Notes: generated by a model from the sequence alone, not told the origin. DNA of 64,000 nt from Symbiodinium sp. CCMP2592 (GCA_905221615.1 CAJNDT010004979.1:1-64000); one strand, 5' to 3'. Numbered from the stretch's first letter, positions 12,011 to 31,554 are shown. A program made the numbers and translations.

Positions 12011-13693
12011 CTAGCCACATTGCAGTACATTGCACGTGTCAGTCATGCGCCGGCTTGGCATCCCTTGAAGGTATCTTAGCTGCGCACGTTGAGGAAGGGC
12101 CTTTTGCCCCAAGGCATTTTGCCCCAGCTCCAAAGGCGCTGAGGGCAACTCCCCCCAAAGCATGTCGGGTGAAGCCATGCAGCTTGCTGGCGCTGGCGGT
12201 GCAGGGGGCTGCCAGGGGGGCGGCTGTTGGGATGCTCCCTGAACCTCTCGCCTGCCTGGCTCTGGCAAAGGGACTGGATCGTCTGCAAACGTGGGCCCCA
12301 AGCTGTCGGGCCCACCGGCACAAGCGGCAAGTCTTTCCGTCTGCACTCGTGGCTCTGCTGGCCTCCCTGGTGCATCGAGAGCTTTTGAGCGGTGCGCCCG
12401 CTCGGCTTGTCGACGTGCATCCCGCGACATGGAGAGCCTTTCAATCAAATTGGCAACTTTGGGGGGTACAGCTGCTGGCGTCTGCTTCAACTCCACATGC
12501 AGGGCCGTGTCCTCTGCATCCTTCGGAACACTGGGCAAACTGCTAAAGCTGGGGCCACTGGGGACCAGGGGACTCACTAGGGGATTGTCCAGGTCATCCG
12601 GCTTCGGGCTGGGAGGGCCAGGCACTGGAGCGAAGCTTGGGCTCTCACTCGCCTGTGTTTCCTCTGGTAAGTCCGGTAAGGCTAAGCGAGGAGCTTGAGG
12701 CGGACCTGGGACTGCAAACCTTGCTCGCTCTTCCCGGATTTGTTTCCAAATAAGGGCTTCCAAAGAAAGCTCTGCATCCACGATGTCGTCTGCAGAGTGC
12801 CTCTCACCAGCGTCACCATTTTGATCTTTACGTGCAAGCTGCGACAGCAGGTCCACGGTATCTTGAGCCTGTCTCCTCTTTGACCCAACGCGGTGAAGCT
12901 TCTCACTGTCTGCAGAGATGCGGTCTCTGAGCTGGCGCCGCTGTTTGTCGCTTTCGCACAACTGTTTATGGACAGCTGCAGCCGTTGTTGCAATGTCCCC
13001 CTCACCGGGTCCGGTTGCCTCAAGCAGCTTTGTCCACAGCTCCTCCCGCCGATGGCCTGCCGCCAAGTCAACCTCACTTTGCCGTTCCTTCAGCTTCTGC
13101 GCTCTAGCCCGAATGGTCTTTATCTTGTCACGGGCTTGTCGCACCTCCTGTGACAACGCATCCCAGCGTCGAGTGCAAGCAGCCTCCCAGCGCTGCATTT
13201 CTGCAATGGCTCGTTCAGCCCTTATCAGGACCTGCAAAATATCCATCGATTCTTTTCGGCTGAGGGTCTCCTTGCAACTAACGCTATCCCGCCAGGCAGC
13301 CAGTTGTTGCAAAGTGCGAAACTCCGATGGACCTGAGTCGCCTGGATCGCCTGGACTTCCCGGATCTTCTACTGGGGCTAAGCATGCGAAATCAGCCAGC
13401 CTGTTGCGCAAACTCGAAGCATGTATCGTGCTCTCTTGCAGCTGCATGCTCTGCTCACCCGCAAAGTCAAAGCTTCTGTCATGACCATGGACTGGCAGGA
13501 TCGCTTTGGACAAGCCAGCCTTGGTCAGGTGCTCTGCCTGTCCCAAGAGGGCAGCTAAGCGACCAGCCGGATAGTGCGAAGCTGCTTGCTGCACGGGTCT
13601 CGCAACGGCGTACATACTTTCGAGGTTACCCACAGCCTTCTCAACTGCAGGCAGGACGATGTCAAAGAGCTGCTTGTTTTTGGTGCTTGTCAT
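12011..13693 (-). CDS. coiled-coil protein with proline-rich C-terminal half, 560 aa
   Basis: A single uninterrupted frame from ATG (13691-13693) to a stop at 12011. An in-frame TGA lies five codons upstream, so this ATG is the likely start unless a 5' exon splices in. Residues about 125-290 are rich in E, K, R, Q and A with few prolines, including RRWDALSQEVRQARDKIK and DKQRRQLRDRISADSEKL, and should form a long coiled coil. Residues about 328-420 are proline-, serine- and aspartate-rich and probably disordered. A second short charged helix follows (VANLIERLSMSRDARRQAE), then another proline-rich tail. No signal peptide, membrane segment or catalytic motif was seen. A structural or scaffold role is plausible; no family recognised. 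The intact single exon contrasts with the fragmented genes on either side. Confidence 0.85.
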   Translation of the reverse strand: MTSTKNKQLFDIVLPAVEKAVGNLESMYAVARPVQQAASHYPAGRLAALLGQAEHLTKAGLSKAILPVHGHDRSFDFAGEQSMQLQESTIHASSLRNRLADFACLAPVEDPGSPGDPGDSGPSEFRTLQQLAAWRDSVSCKETLSRKESMDILQVLIRAERAIAEMQRWEAACTRRWDALSQEVRQARDKIKTIRARAQKLKERQSEVDLAAGHRREELWTKLLEATGPGEGDIATTAAAVHKQLCESDKQRRQLRDRISADSEKLHRVGSKRRQAQDTVDLLSQLARKDQNGDAGERHSADDIVDAELSLEALIWKQIREERARFAVPGPPQAPRLALPDLPEETQASESPSFAPVPGPPSPKPDDLDNPLVSPLVPSGPSFSSLPSVPKDAEDTALHVELKQTPAAVPPKVANLIERLSMSRDARRQAERAHRSKALDAPGRPAEPRVQTERLAACAGGPDSLGPTFADDPVPLPEPGRREVQGASQQPPPWQPPAPPAPASCMASPDMLWGELPSAPLELGQNALGQKALPQRAQLRYLQGMPSRRMTDTCNVLQCG

Positions 13694-13699
13694 CGCAGT

Positions 13700-14490
13700 G
13701 GCCGGTGCGAAAGCTCATGCTCGTTTTCAGCTTGAGCCGACAACACCTGGAAGCCGAGCAGGCTCTCTCGAATGTCCATGCTCCGAACATCGTGTAGCAA
13801 GAGTCTATGATCACTTTCAACAGGATCACGACTGCATCGATTTTCCGCGTGACAGTCACCCAATCATGCCGAATCTGCCAGAAACCTAAAGCTCCGAGTC
13901 AGGGTGGGTGAAACTTGGCATCGGCAGCTGAGCCGGCAGACTCTGTAGTCTATGTCCCTGACGAGAGCACGGGATCGCTCGGGGAGAGTCTCTGGAGACT
14001 TGCGCAGCCACGGCATCTCAAGCAGAGTCTCGAGATCCGGAAGCCTGCGAGCCGGAGCCTGCACAACGTTGCAAGTCTCTCGCTCTAGCGGCGCCCAAAC
14101 AATTTTGGCCTACGTAGCGGGGTTCCTTGATACCCGCTTGTGATAGCTTGGGCCCTTGCCGATCTGTCGTCCTTGCGATCTGGCCTCTGCTGGGTCTCAA
14201 CAAGTGTCGCAGCAAGCGCACTGCTACTGAGATTGCAACACTGCCCTGGGAGGATCTCTTCTCCTCCGGGGGTCGACCTCGGATCGGGATGGGCTTCCCT
14301 GTTCATTGCACGCACCGTTCAACCACATTTGACAGCACACCTGCCGGACACGCTGGGCAACCAGCTGGAATACTTCCGCCAGGCATCCATACAGTGACTG
14401 GGCACAGGGCTAGGCATACATGCGTGGGATGAGCTCTGCTGGCCGGATTCGTGCGAGACGTCCTCGTGCAAGGCACTCGGTCCAAACTCT
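13700..14490. other. intergenic gap between the coiled-coil gene and the beta-galactosidase gene
   Basis: No gene or strong motif was seen. The 3' flank of the beta-galactosidase gene and the 5' flank of the coiled-coil gene meet here. Confidence 0.5.
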
Positions 14491-14492
14491 GT

Positions 14493-22352
<7,860 letters not shown>

Positions 22353-22399
22353 ACGACAACAGCGCCGTGGAAGCCAAACAATTTGCTTCAGAAAATTCA

Positions 22400-23330
22400 C
22401 CTCGGCTCGTATGCTGCTCCGGCTTGAAAGCGCGGAGACGAGGAAAAGCTGTCTGCTTGAAAGGAAATAATGACAAACAGTGTGGAGTCTTGCAGACAAC
22501 ACAACACTCTCCCGGTGTTCTAACTCTAGTCAACGCTGAGTTGTTGCACTTTCTTGCTTTCGAATCAAGTCACGGCCTGGAGCAAAAGCAGTCGCCATCT
22601 CCACGCATGCCACTGGCAGAACCCCAAAAATCCCGCGGCAATAATTGCACCAAAGACTATGGAATTCATCCTTGGCGACACCGACAAGTTCTCGATGCTT
22701 GCTGACTCTCCGCTCGCCCACTGTCAACTTTGACACATGCAACCACACTTGCATTCGAGCGGCAACTCATTCATGAAGGCGATGCAGCACGAATGCTCTG
22801 CCACATAATACGTCAAAGGTCTCCGAAGTTTTTCAGCGCTGGTTCTACGAAGCTTAGCTTACTATCACTGTGGCCGCCGTTGTGAGATTCTACCTTAATA
22901 GGCAGCTTACATTACATGACACACTCAACTGGTGCTGGACGTAACAGCTTCTCTGAACATGGTCTAAAGAAGCATAGGCATGTTGCTCACGGGTTGCACC
23001 GTGGTGCCTGCTAGCTAGGTCCTAGGTCCTATGCCATGATGTTAAGCCCTTGGTCTTTCGATCCATCGAGCTCTTACACTTAGGAACCCGAGCGCGCGCC
23101 GACGCAGCATATTTTTTGCCTCCCGCCTGGCTAGGACGAACCTACGATGCAGCATATACTATCTGTAACTCGGCCGCTGCTTTAGCCAACAAGAAGCGAA
23201 AGCAGGCGGCGAATCGAAGTGCACAAGATTACAGCCCACATTCTCAATAGAAAGTGCTGCGCGAGCAGATTCACAGTGAATTGTTCGTCCGAGCTACTCG
23301 CTGCTTCTCAACACAACTCTTCCGACTACA
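22400..23330. other. gap upstream of the beta-galactosidase gene
   Basis: It probably contains the unresolved first exon of the beta-galactosidase gene and intergenic DNA. A second copy of the dispersed repeat lies at 23111-23150. No other feature is supported. Confidence 0.4.
23111..23150. repeat. dispersed short repeat, copy 2 (CCCGCCTGGCTAGGACGAA)
   Basis: Preceded by a T run (TTTTTTGCCTC) and identical over 19 bases to 5429-5447. It is a good candidate for a short interspersed element common in this genome, since two copies in 64 kb are unlikely by chance. Confidence 0.75.
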
Positions 23331-23335
23331 CACGA

Positions 23336-24130
23336 TCACACACGGAGAGCACTCTGAGATAACGACTCGTAGCCAAGGCCCAATCCCACCAGCACGGCCG
23401 AGACAGTCAGCAGGAACGTGTTGAGGCCCCTGCATGTACAGGTCATGCCACAAGACCTGCAGACTGCCGGGCTTACGAAGGCTTGGGGCTGAACCCGTAG
23501 TGGTCCGGCGCACCCTTGGCGCCGGAGGGCCTGCTGTGCGGATCAATTCGTTAAAGCCGGAACTCCGGAACGTCGAACATCCTACTCCATGCCTCCCCGG
23601 ACCACCAGCGATTGTTTGCACTGCAGCCTGGCTGCTGGTGGATTCTGGTCCAGCGATGACATCCTCTGCACAGTCGCAACTTCAAGCAGCACCGTCGTTG
23701 ACACCAGAGACACATGCTCGACAGCACGCACGCATACAAACCCTTCTGCTTTGCAGCGGATGGGAAAGCGACATGGCAAGTGCAGTCGCAGCACAACGAC
23801 AGACATGAAGCATACCGCATGCTTCAAGGTCAGTGCGCACCTTAACTTTCCCCCCAGCATGGCAAGCACAAATCCAGGAAACAGGCTGACCGAAATGCCC
23901 ACACTGCCCAAACAGGTCAGCCTGCTCGCATGAAGCCTGACACAAGCCATGCCATGCACCATGCAAACCATAAGCCAACTGTGCAGCTCCAACTTTCTGC
24001 CTTCTACATAACCAGGTGCTCGTCATAACAGTTCTGAAAGCACCGATAGAATGCTGTCCCTCGGCGACCAGCACTCCCAATGGATCAAGGGGTCTCTCTC
24101 CCCAATCTCGGGCTGGCTGCCCCACCGCCA
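23336..24130 (-). CDS. C-terminal exons of a putative membrane protein
   Basis: The last exon (23336 to about 23430) follows the acceptor TACATGCAG. It encodes one strongly hydrophobic segment (NTFLLTVSAVLVGLGLGYES) and ends in TGA at 23336-23338. Upstream, at about 23800-23990, a second hydrophobic stretch is read (LGSVGISVSLFPGFVLAML). A further open segment lies at 24020-24130 (DPLGVLVAEGQHSIGAF). Together they suggest at least two membrane helices near the C-terminus. The protein could be the C-terminal end of the ankyrin gene to the right, which would give an ankyrin-plus-channel layout, or a separate gene. The link is inference. Confidence 0.45.
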
Positions 24131-24210
24131 AGCATCAGATTGCAAATTGCCATGTTGGTCGCTTTGCGCGCCTTCTGTCTCTCCCACCGAACGTCACATT
24201 CACACTTCGT

Positions 24211-24525
24211 TTACATTCTGTGGCTTCGCCAAACCCACCTGGTGGTCGAAACACGGAAGAACAAGAAATTACGTAATGCGATATGTGTCACAGTGCGCGT
24301 GTGTGTGTGTGTGTGTGTGTCAACATTCGGGTCCGTGCTCTCAGCCGAAACTTTGGCACCGCTTCTCCCCTGGCTCGTAGTATTCTCATGTTGGTCCTGG
24401 TTCACCTCTGGAGGGGGCGGCTCTGGTGGTGTTGAAGCTGCAGGCTTCGCTGCTGCTGCAGCTCGGGCATCCGGAGCAGGGCCAGGTGCATCGCCCTGAA
24501 CTTTCGGAGCCGGGGCTGCACCCAC
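24211..24525 (-). CDS. low-complexity alanine/proline-rich candidate exon
   Basis: An open minus-strand stretch rich in Ala and Pro (PDARAAAAAKPAASTPPEPP) turns acidic and polar, then runs into a TG microsatellite at about 24298-24320, where an exon end is likely. It could be a linker between the ankyrin and membrane parts of one gene, or a fortuitous frame. Confidence 0.3.
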   Translation of the reverse strand: MGAAPAPKVQGDAPGPAPDARAAAAAKPAASTPPEPPPPEVNQDQHENTTSQGRSGAKVSAESTDPNVDTHTHTHTRTVTHIALRNFLFFRVSTTRWVWRSHRM

Positions 24526-25239
24526 CGCCTGCCTCAGGATTTCAGACTGCGTGGTTGATCTTGGTGCAGATGCTCAGGTGCCATGAGGCGTCTCAGGCTC
24601 CCGCGCAGGCGCACCTTGCGCTTGGAAGGATGTCATCTTCGACGCTGCAAATGTGCGTCGGCTTTCGTGATAGAGAAAGTCATGTTCAGCAACCGTCTGG
24701 GCGAGTAAGCCGCGAGGCATGACCTCGACAGTCGCTTCCTACCAAAGGTCGACAGGTGTGCAATGCCTCAGCTTGACAGGCCTCTCGGCAGCCAGAAGGG
24801 CCAGCGCCGAAAGCGGCTGCAAGGTATATAACTGGTTCGTGCTGCGTGCTACCTCTGAATGACCGGTGTGTGACATGATGTGACATGCGTCTGGTTGTCC
24901 TGGCCCTAGCTCGATGCTGCTGCTGCCACCTGGCCTGACTGATGCGATGTCAATGCATGATCTGGCTCAGGCAACAGTGCAGGATGAAAGGCTGAAAGGC
25001 ACGAACACTCGGTGCATCGTGGAGTGTGAGCCCGATGGGCGGCCCCAACGCATCAGCCGAAGCAAGTTAAAGCCTCTTTGTTCGCGAGGACAAGGAAGGT
25101 CTGGTACTGAACTAGGTACTAGTGACTATCTACGGGCACCTTTCGTTTGAAAGGTGCTGGAGCAACAGTGGACTCACACTCTTGCATATACTTCAGCAAA
25201 GCTATTTCTGATACGGCCACAAAGACTCCGGCGCAGCTT

Positions 25240-28233
25240 CTACATAACCAGGTGCACGTAAGTACATGCAAAGCTCAGGATTGGCGGCAGCCTTTCTCTT
25301 TTTGAGCTTCTTTCAGAACCTGCTAAAGTGGTGATCAAGGGCTGCCCAATTCCGATTCTCACAGGTGTCACAATCAGGCAAGCAGGCCCAATCTCCAAAT
25401 ACTGCCAAAAATCCGCGAAAAGATACGAAAAAGCGTCCCGCAAGTTGCCGGCAGTTTGAGTCGCCCCGTTATTTTGCATTCTTCTCTGCTCAAGCGGCAC
25501 CCCAATCCAAAGTCTGCTCTCACAATCGAGCTGCCCACCCTATCTGCCTGGAACCAGTAAGCTCTATGGCTCTATTGATGCCTAGCTGGCACCTCCTGCT
25601 GACATGACAAGACCCCAGCCAAGTGCTCCGCAGCCTGAACGAGTTCAGGGTTGTGAGTGCTCGCAAGGTCCTGTCCCTTGACTTTAGAGACCTCAGCATT
25701 CAGTGGCTCTATGTGTGCTGAGTAGACAAGCTTTCTGCTCATGTCGTCCGTGCATCCGGCGTCATATGCAGACAACGACCTCAGCTATCAAGCAGCATGC
25801 ACCAGCAGGTGCTCCAGCAGCAAAGGTGAAGAACAATCTTGCTGGGCACCACGGCCCATGATTCTTGACCTCGGGCTCAGCTCCGTTCCTGAAAGGTCCA
25901 CAGGCACATGCCCCACATGCCCCACATGTTATCCCAGATCGTCCCCCAGTTCTTTGGCCGCCTGAGGAGAATCAAGGCGCAGTCCAGATTTCCTGCGTAG
26001 CTCGCTGCCTCGGCGAAACCATGGAGCATCCAAGGCACAACCGAGCGCTCCAGAACTGAGCCATGCACATGAAGCGGAGTGTTGCCGTCAATGTCCTTCC
26101 GCTTTTGCCACCGAGCAAAGCAGCGATGGCACGTTCTGCTGCACGTTCAGTAGACTTCCGAAGCGAGCGCCAACATTGAGACACGGGGGACTAACTTCAG
26201 ACGTCTGGCGAGGCTCGTGCCGACCGTATAAAACTGACGAGCCTCACAGTCAAGCACATGGCAGGTCCTGGGCGTCTATCAATTGTGGCACAGTCTGGAC
26301 GAAGAGCTGTGTCACCTGTCGCAAAAACAAACCGCCAAACTCCGTCAAGCGCAGGTAACGCGATCGCCTCTGTATGCCCAGAAGTGCATGCCTCAGACTG
26401 TTGAGACTAGACTCTGCGATTCGACCAAGCAGGGTGCTGCATACGCTTAATACACACCGCCAATCCAGCTCCGCACCAGATGCAGCCCACTTTCCCATCG
26501 GGATGTTAAAGCCTCAGTGGCCAAAGGATTCGCCTTATCCTCCGGGCCATCGTGTTCGAAACACAAGAACAGGTCATGTCTGAGGTGGGTGCGCCAGGGT
26601 TTGCTTTCATTTCCATGAGCAACTGAACCTGGCACGCCCATAGCGCTTGCAATAAATGCAGGGGCCACGTTGCTTGTCAATGTGCTTGCGCTCAGGGACG
26701 GACACACCGTATGCAACCAGTTGAACCTGACTTGCAGCGATGTGGTCCCTGAACCTATACTTTTACCATACTACTTTAGATTCTACTCCGTAGCTTGTCT
26801 GATCGCACTTTACTTTACTGCAACAAACGCAACATGCGAGAAGAGTCAGGTTCTGATGAAACCTTCTGTCTCGGAGTGTTGTGCTAAGGCTGTGGCAAGC
26901 CAGGTGCATGGGAGACATTCCCTTCAAGTTGCGAACCTGACAAGCACAAGTCTACACGCCAAAGCGCAAGCCACCATCATGTACTTCTTTGCAAGCGGCC
27001 TCCACATTGGCAGAGACATTGAGAAGACACTCCAGAATCTGCCGCTTCACAGTGTCCCGGCCACCCTCCTGCAAACACAGACTATCTGACCTGCGACGCT
27101 TACTGTGGCACAAGTTGAAGCTGAAAGTCTTCCCTTTACACATGGCCCGCCTTGGCCAAAGCTAAGTGCATGGCCCTCAGGCGGAAACATCTACAAGCGT
27201 CAGGGCGGAACACGACAAAAACGGAGAATCGCAGCCTAAGACAGGCACGTGTTCGCCTGAACGTCCAGCAAGTGTGGGTCAGCACCGAACAAGCAGAGAA
27301 CCTGGTCACACAACCGAGCGCTGCAACTCGACTTCACCTTTTGCATGCTGGAGATGTGGGGAGCCTGGCCTCTACCAGCTCGGGCAGCTGATTCTCACAT
27401 GCAAAGTGGAGAGCAGACTTGCCCGCCAAAGTTTGGCAGTCTATGTTTGCTCCTGGCACTTCTCACGATGTGTGAAGACGTCAGAAGTGCAGAAGCTGCA
27501 CTGACCGCGGCTCCGTATTCTAGGAGAAGGTTGGCGATCCCTCGCCAGTTGCTTTTTCTCAGGCACACCTCGGAGTTGATCCAGGCAGAGGCCAAAGGGG
27601 AGAGAAAAAGCCTATTCAACAGTGGTTCGCATCCACAGGTGCACGTTTGTGTCACCGACTAGAAGCTTGCGTTCACACCGCATCCGTGTCATCATAACTC
27701 AAATCATGGATTCATAACTCAAATTACGGTTGAGATCCGGGCATAGTGCAAAGGCGCCGCCCCAATGTAGTTTACCGTGTTGGGGTTGGCCTCAAGCAAA
27801 CCACAGCTTCAGAAGCCTTCTGCCGGAAGGTGCATCTACTGAAGTACTCGTGCACTGTGTCTTGCGGCCATGTTCTCCAGCAGGCACGACACCGTCGCAA
27901 CTTCATTTCTTGGTGCCTGCTCCAAGGCCAGGTGTACAGCGCGAGACAAAAAGGACAGCACTTCGGCAAAATGCCTCCACGGCAACATGCAACGGAGTAT
28001 TGCCTTCGATGTCCACCTGCAAACAGCGGTGCACCAAACACCCAAACACTTGACGTGTCACAGGCGAGCACCTCCTCCACTGATGCACCTGCTCTGGTTT
28101 CCAGCAGCATGAGACATGGGTGCGGCCTCCAAAACAAATTGGCCTCCATTGAGGATGGCATGTTCGATTCCCGATCTGTCTCCCTGCATTTGACAATGCA
28201 ATGCAGAGATGCAGAGTCAAGGGGACTAGGCAA
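25240..28233 (-). CDS. ankyrin-repeat protein, multi-exon, with a possible membrane segment
   Basis: Ankyrin repeats mediate protein contacts. Visible repeats, right to left, are VDIEGNTPLHVAVEAF (27969-28016), then in the next frame AEVLSFLSRAVHLALEQA; IANLLLEYGAAVSAASALL (about 27480-27545); and DIDGNTPLHV followed by LDCALILLRR (about 25960-26100). Between them lie less certain exons at 26950-27090 and 26250-26350. A later exon (25351-25446) carries aromatic and hydrophobic residues (AFSYLFADFWQYLEIGPACL), possibly a membrane helix. Ankyrin repeats followed by membrane segments would fit a TRP-like channel, but no pore motif was seen. One frame break in a run of four A/T pairs at 27968-27971 interrupts the first repeat. 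Ankyrin identity is solid, gene extent is not. Confidence 0.65.
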
Positions 28234-28591
28234 GAGGGCTTAGATCAGTCTTGGGTCTGTGTGGGTTGTGAAGGCATGCAGGTGTTTAAATAGCGGCGCA
28301 CGCAGAAATCCGCCTTTTTCCGTGAAGAAAACTGCAGCACTGGCGCCATCGGAATGGCCACTTCATCAACAAACATGTGGCCCCGGCTGCCAGCATGACT
28401 AGTTTAGTTTCTTTTGGCAGTGCCGAGAGGCATTCATGCACCTGCTGCGCAGCAGATGCACGGAAGTGAGGTATTAAAGCGCAGGTGCATCATCCAAGAT
28501 GCCGCGCTTGCTCATGCGCCGATGTACTTTGTACGAAGCGGACAGCGCAGGACCGAGTTATGGAAAATCAGCATCACAGATTATTGCCATG

Positions 28592-30870
28592 TCACCATAG
28601 GCCGGTTCTCTGGAGGGCCCTTGGGAGTTGGACTTTGTGAGACTTTCTGGCGCAACGGGCTACACGGCTTATGGCTCTTGGCAACCTGCAGCCGAGTCTC
28701 TTTTGAGCTCCCTCGTACGCTCCGAAGAAGATGAAGCCTCCAATCGTGATCCAACTAACGCGGGGTCCGATTCCCCTGAAGAGTCCTGACAAGAAGTCGG
28801 GGCATCCCGGAATGCCACCGGCGTCTGGACTCGCACACACAGAACAATCTACCGGCTCACGTCCTTGAATGCCCTCCTCTGCTGCAATAACTCTGAGAGT
28901 TTGCATGGTGCCATCGTACTTTCGAGCAACCTCAAGCAAACTCTAATAAGCGGCAATGGTAAGCTTCGTGTGCTTAAGAGCGGGGAAAGAGACCATTGGG
29001 CAGAAGCGCATGGCACGCATGCTGAGCACTTCACACCCTCTTCCACCTTCTCCAGCATGATTCGTGTCTTCGCGACATCGAGGGGCGTGGTGGTGCCTGA
29101 AGCTGCGAGACTTAATCTCCAAATGTGATCAGGGGTCGGCTTCCCCAAGGCTGCTGTCGTATGCCCCAGATGAATTTTTGTCTGCATCTCTTGCTGTAGA
29201 GGCATGCCTTCAAACGTCTCTTTCTTCGAGATCTCAAAAAGACGAATGTTGCTGCCACGCGGCCGCCAGCTATGCCACCGGCTAGCGAGCCGCAGGCTGC
29301 ACCTTCGCACAGCCACGATATGCTCAAGCTACGAATCTGCTGCACGGAGTTGTGGCCTTGAATGGCAGTTGTCTCGCTGCCTTGTCTCTCAGCTATTATC
29401 TTCTTGAACCTGCACTGGAATTAACAACGCTCCATGGTCGCTCAAAGGCTAGGGGCAAGAAGCAGATTGTGGCCCACGGACCTCTCATAGAGTGGAAACT
29501 GGATGAACGAGAAGGGGATCTCTCGCATGACCTGAGCATGCCAGGCGGAGAGCTGAAAGCCGAATTCTGCGATTCCACCTGGAGCAGCTGAGGCACCATG
29601 GTCCCATAGCCTACATAGAAAGCTCCGAGACCTCCAGTTCTGTAAATCGCGGCAATGGCTTCGGTAAGCCTCCTTGGCGGATTCTCAGAGCCATCACGGG
29701 CACCAAAGAAGGGCCATGCCAGAGGCGATGTGGTGACGTACATGACCAACATTGGATTCGGCAAGACGCGTATACCTGCCGACCTGCATGTTCTGAGTGA
29801 TGTTGGCCGTCGGCACCTAAATTCGAGCACAACAACCTTTTCACGTGGATAGACTCTTGGACATGGAATGGCAGCTGCTGTTTTCAACTGGTTTCCTTCA
29901 CCACTACACCACTGAGTCTGCGTCCCAGGGCCTAGATATGAAGTATAGTATGCAAACGAGGAAACTGCTTGGTCTGCAGCCTTATGACAAAGATCTGTGC
30001 TCGCGTTTGTAGGATTCGGAGTGCGGAAGCCAGAAGCATCCAGCGGATGTGCCCTCTCTCGCTACTTGCAGCAGAACTACCCGAACCAGACAAGCCATGG
30101 CTTCGCCGCAGGATGATGCGCCAGCATGTTGAGTCCAGTGTTCCTGCCGGCTAGGCGCACGCAGAATGTATCAAGTTACTGCGATGTAAAGTGTGCAACA
30201 TCTGATTTCAAGCGCACTGGCACTGGTTAACGTCTCGGACAGATGGGACCTGATTCCCGGAAAAGTTCTTGGACACCTGCCCGGGCTGCATGTCTTCACC
30301 AGCTTCTGAAAAGGAGTTCATATGGGACCGACCTTCTTCATGGTCTCGTATGTGGAGAAGAACATGGCAGCGCCAGGTGCAGATCCGATGGCAGCGGAGA
30401 GAATGCCCTTGTAGGCTCCGCGAAAGCCTCCTGACAGCCCAGGCTGAGGTCGTGTTTTTTGTCACTCGCGCTCGGCAACGCATGCGAGGTTTCTGAAGTT
30501 TCCCAGCATGTTACAAGATTGCGTCTGCTTAAACTTGAGGGCGTATGCATAAAGCAAGTAGCTAATTCAGACGAACACTGGATGTATATATATATATATA
30601 CACACTTACACATACACGTACACACAATGATACAAAATCATCACATAGGCAAAAATGGGTATGCCTGTGACATCGCCTCCTCGCAAGATTCAATTGTATA
30701 AGTTTTGTGGTGTATCGTTATGGCAAAGAAGACCGGCCAGGCCTGAGGCCCAGAATCCTTTTTCTGATTGGAGCCGAGTTCGGAAGGTGTCCAAAGGGTG
30801 CAGTGCGCAGTCCACAGTCGTACCCGCGATACCACCAGCAATCAATGCCTTCGCAACAGTTCGGTGGTGG
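28592..30870 (-). CDS. SAMC: mitochondrial S-adenosylmethionine carrier (SLC25A26/SAMC type)
   Basis: Mitochondrial carrier family protein that exchanges cytosolic S-adenosylmethionine for matrix S-adenosylhomocysteine across the inner membrane. It feeds organellar methylation and, in other eukaryotes, lipoate and biotin synthesis. Repeat 1: LIAGGIAGTTVDCALHPLD then FRTRLQSEKGFWAS (30743 to about 30860), then FRGAYKGILSAAIGSAPGA (30333-30430). Repeat 2: SSCGEAMACLVRV (about 30080-30120), QNMQVGR (about 29780), YRTGGLGAFYVGYGTM (about 29600-29640) and REIPFSFIQFPLYE (about 29480-29520). Repeat 3: GSLAGGIAG, TTPLDVAKTRIMLEK (about 29050-29100) and GLFRGIGPRVSWITIGGFIF (about 28740-28800). The REIPFSxxQFPLxE stretch and the order of motifs match the SAM carrier rather than other carriers. 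The first intron (30431-30742) is best read as GC-AG. The exact N-terminus is not resolved. Confidence 0.92.
30451..30480. repeat. dispersed T-run element, copy 1 (TTTTTTGTCACTCGCGCTCGG)
   Basis: A six-T run followed by GTCACTCGCGCTCGGCAA. Close relatives lie at 38523-38545 (TTTTTTGTCACTCGCACTCG) and 55751-55775 (TTTTTTGACGCTCACACTCGG). It lies within the first intron of the SAM carrier gene. Confidence 0.65.
30583..30630. repeat. (TA)n/(CA)n microsatellite
   Basis: Nine TA units run into alternating ACAC and ACAT repeats inside an intron of the SAM carrier gene. Confidence 0.9.
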
Positions 30871-31554
30871 AAGAGGCCGGTCGAAGGTTTCGTCTCTCAC
30901 TCTGGCAGAAGGCAGGCAAGACTCCGCACAAGTCCATCCATCCATCGCTAGGCTAGAAGGTTTGGGGTCTGACAACAGTGTTGTGACGAGCTGCCAGCGT
31001 AAAGGGAACTCCGTCATCTTCCGCCATGCTGCAGCTTCTGCGGCCAAAACTACGGGACGACCAGCGCGAGCCCCAAAACTGAGCAAACGAGCGAAAAGAC
31101 TCTAAGTCGTCGTGCAAATCAGCTAACAAAGTCGCACTGCATGCAAAACCTGCTCCCACAGTGCAGTGCAGAACGGGCTACATCACTACCCGCCTTTCGG
31201 CACAGAGGAATGAGCATCAGTCGGCTCGCCGTCTGTGGCCGCGGTGGTGCGATCACGGGGGCCTTGCACAGGGGGCGTGCTACGACTGGCTGAGGCTGAG
31301 CCCAGGAAGTGAAAACTTATGCACCCGGCTGGTGCAAAGCCGTGCTCCGCAAACGTGGCTTCCTGCAGAGAAAAGCGTGCAACAACGCTGTAGTGCGGCG
31401 AGGGCCTGGCCTCATCAGGATGAGCAGTCTGCTTCGAGTGGAACCTCCGACGCTTTGCGTGTGAAGCAAACGAGTTGCCAGTCAGCGATGACTCCGCCGA
31501 GCCACTCTGAGGTGGCGCAGTCCGCTGGTGGCGGCGGGGGCGGGGGCGGAGGCG

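Larger units (their letters stand above)
30431..30742 (-). other. GC-AG intron in the SAM carrier gene
   Basis: Cutting after TCAG (30743) and resuming at GAGGCTTTC (30430, after CTGTCAG) gives KGFWASGGFRGAYKG, which matches known SAM carriers residue for residue in length. The intron then begins with GC. Using the GT seven bases further in is possible but inserts three residues where the family has none. Confidence 0.7.
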
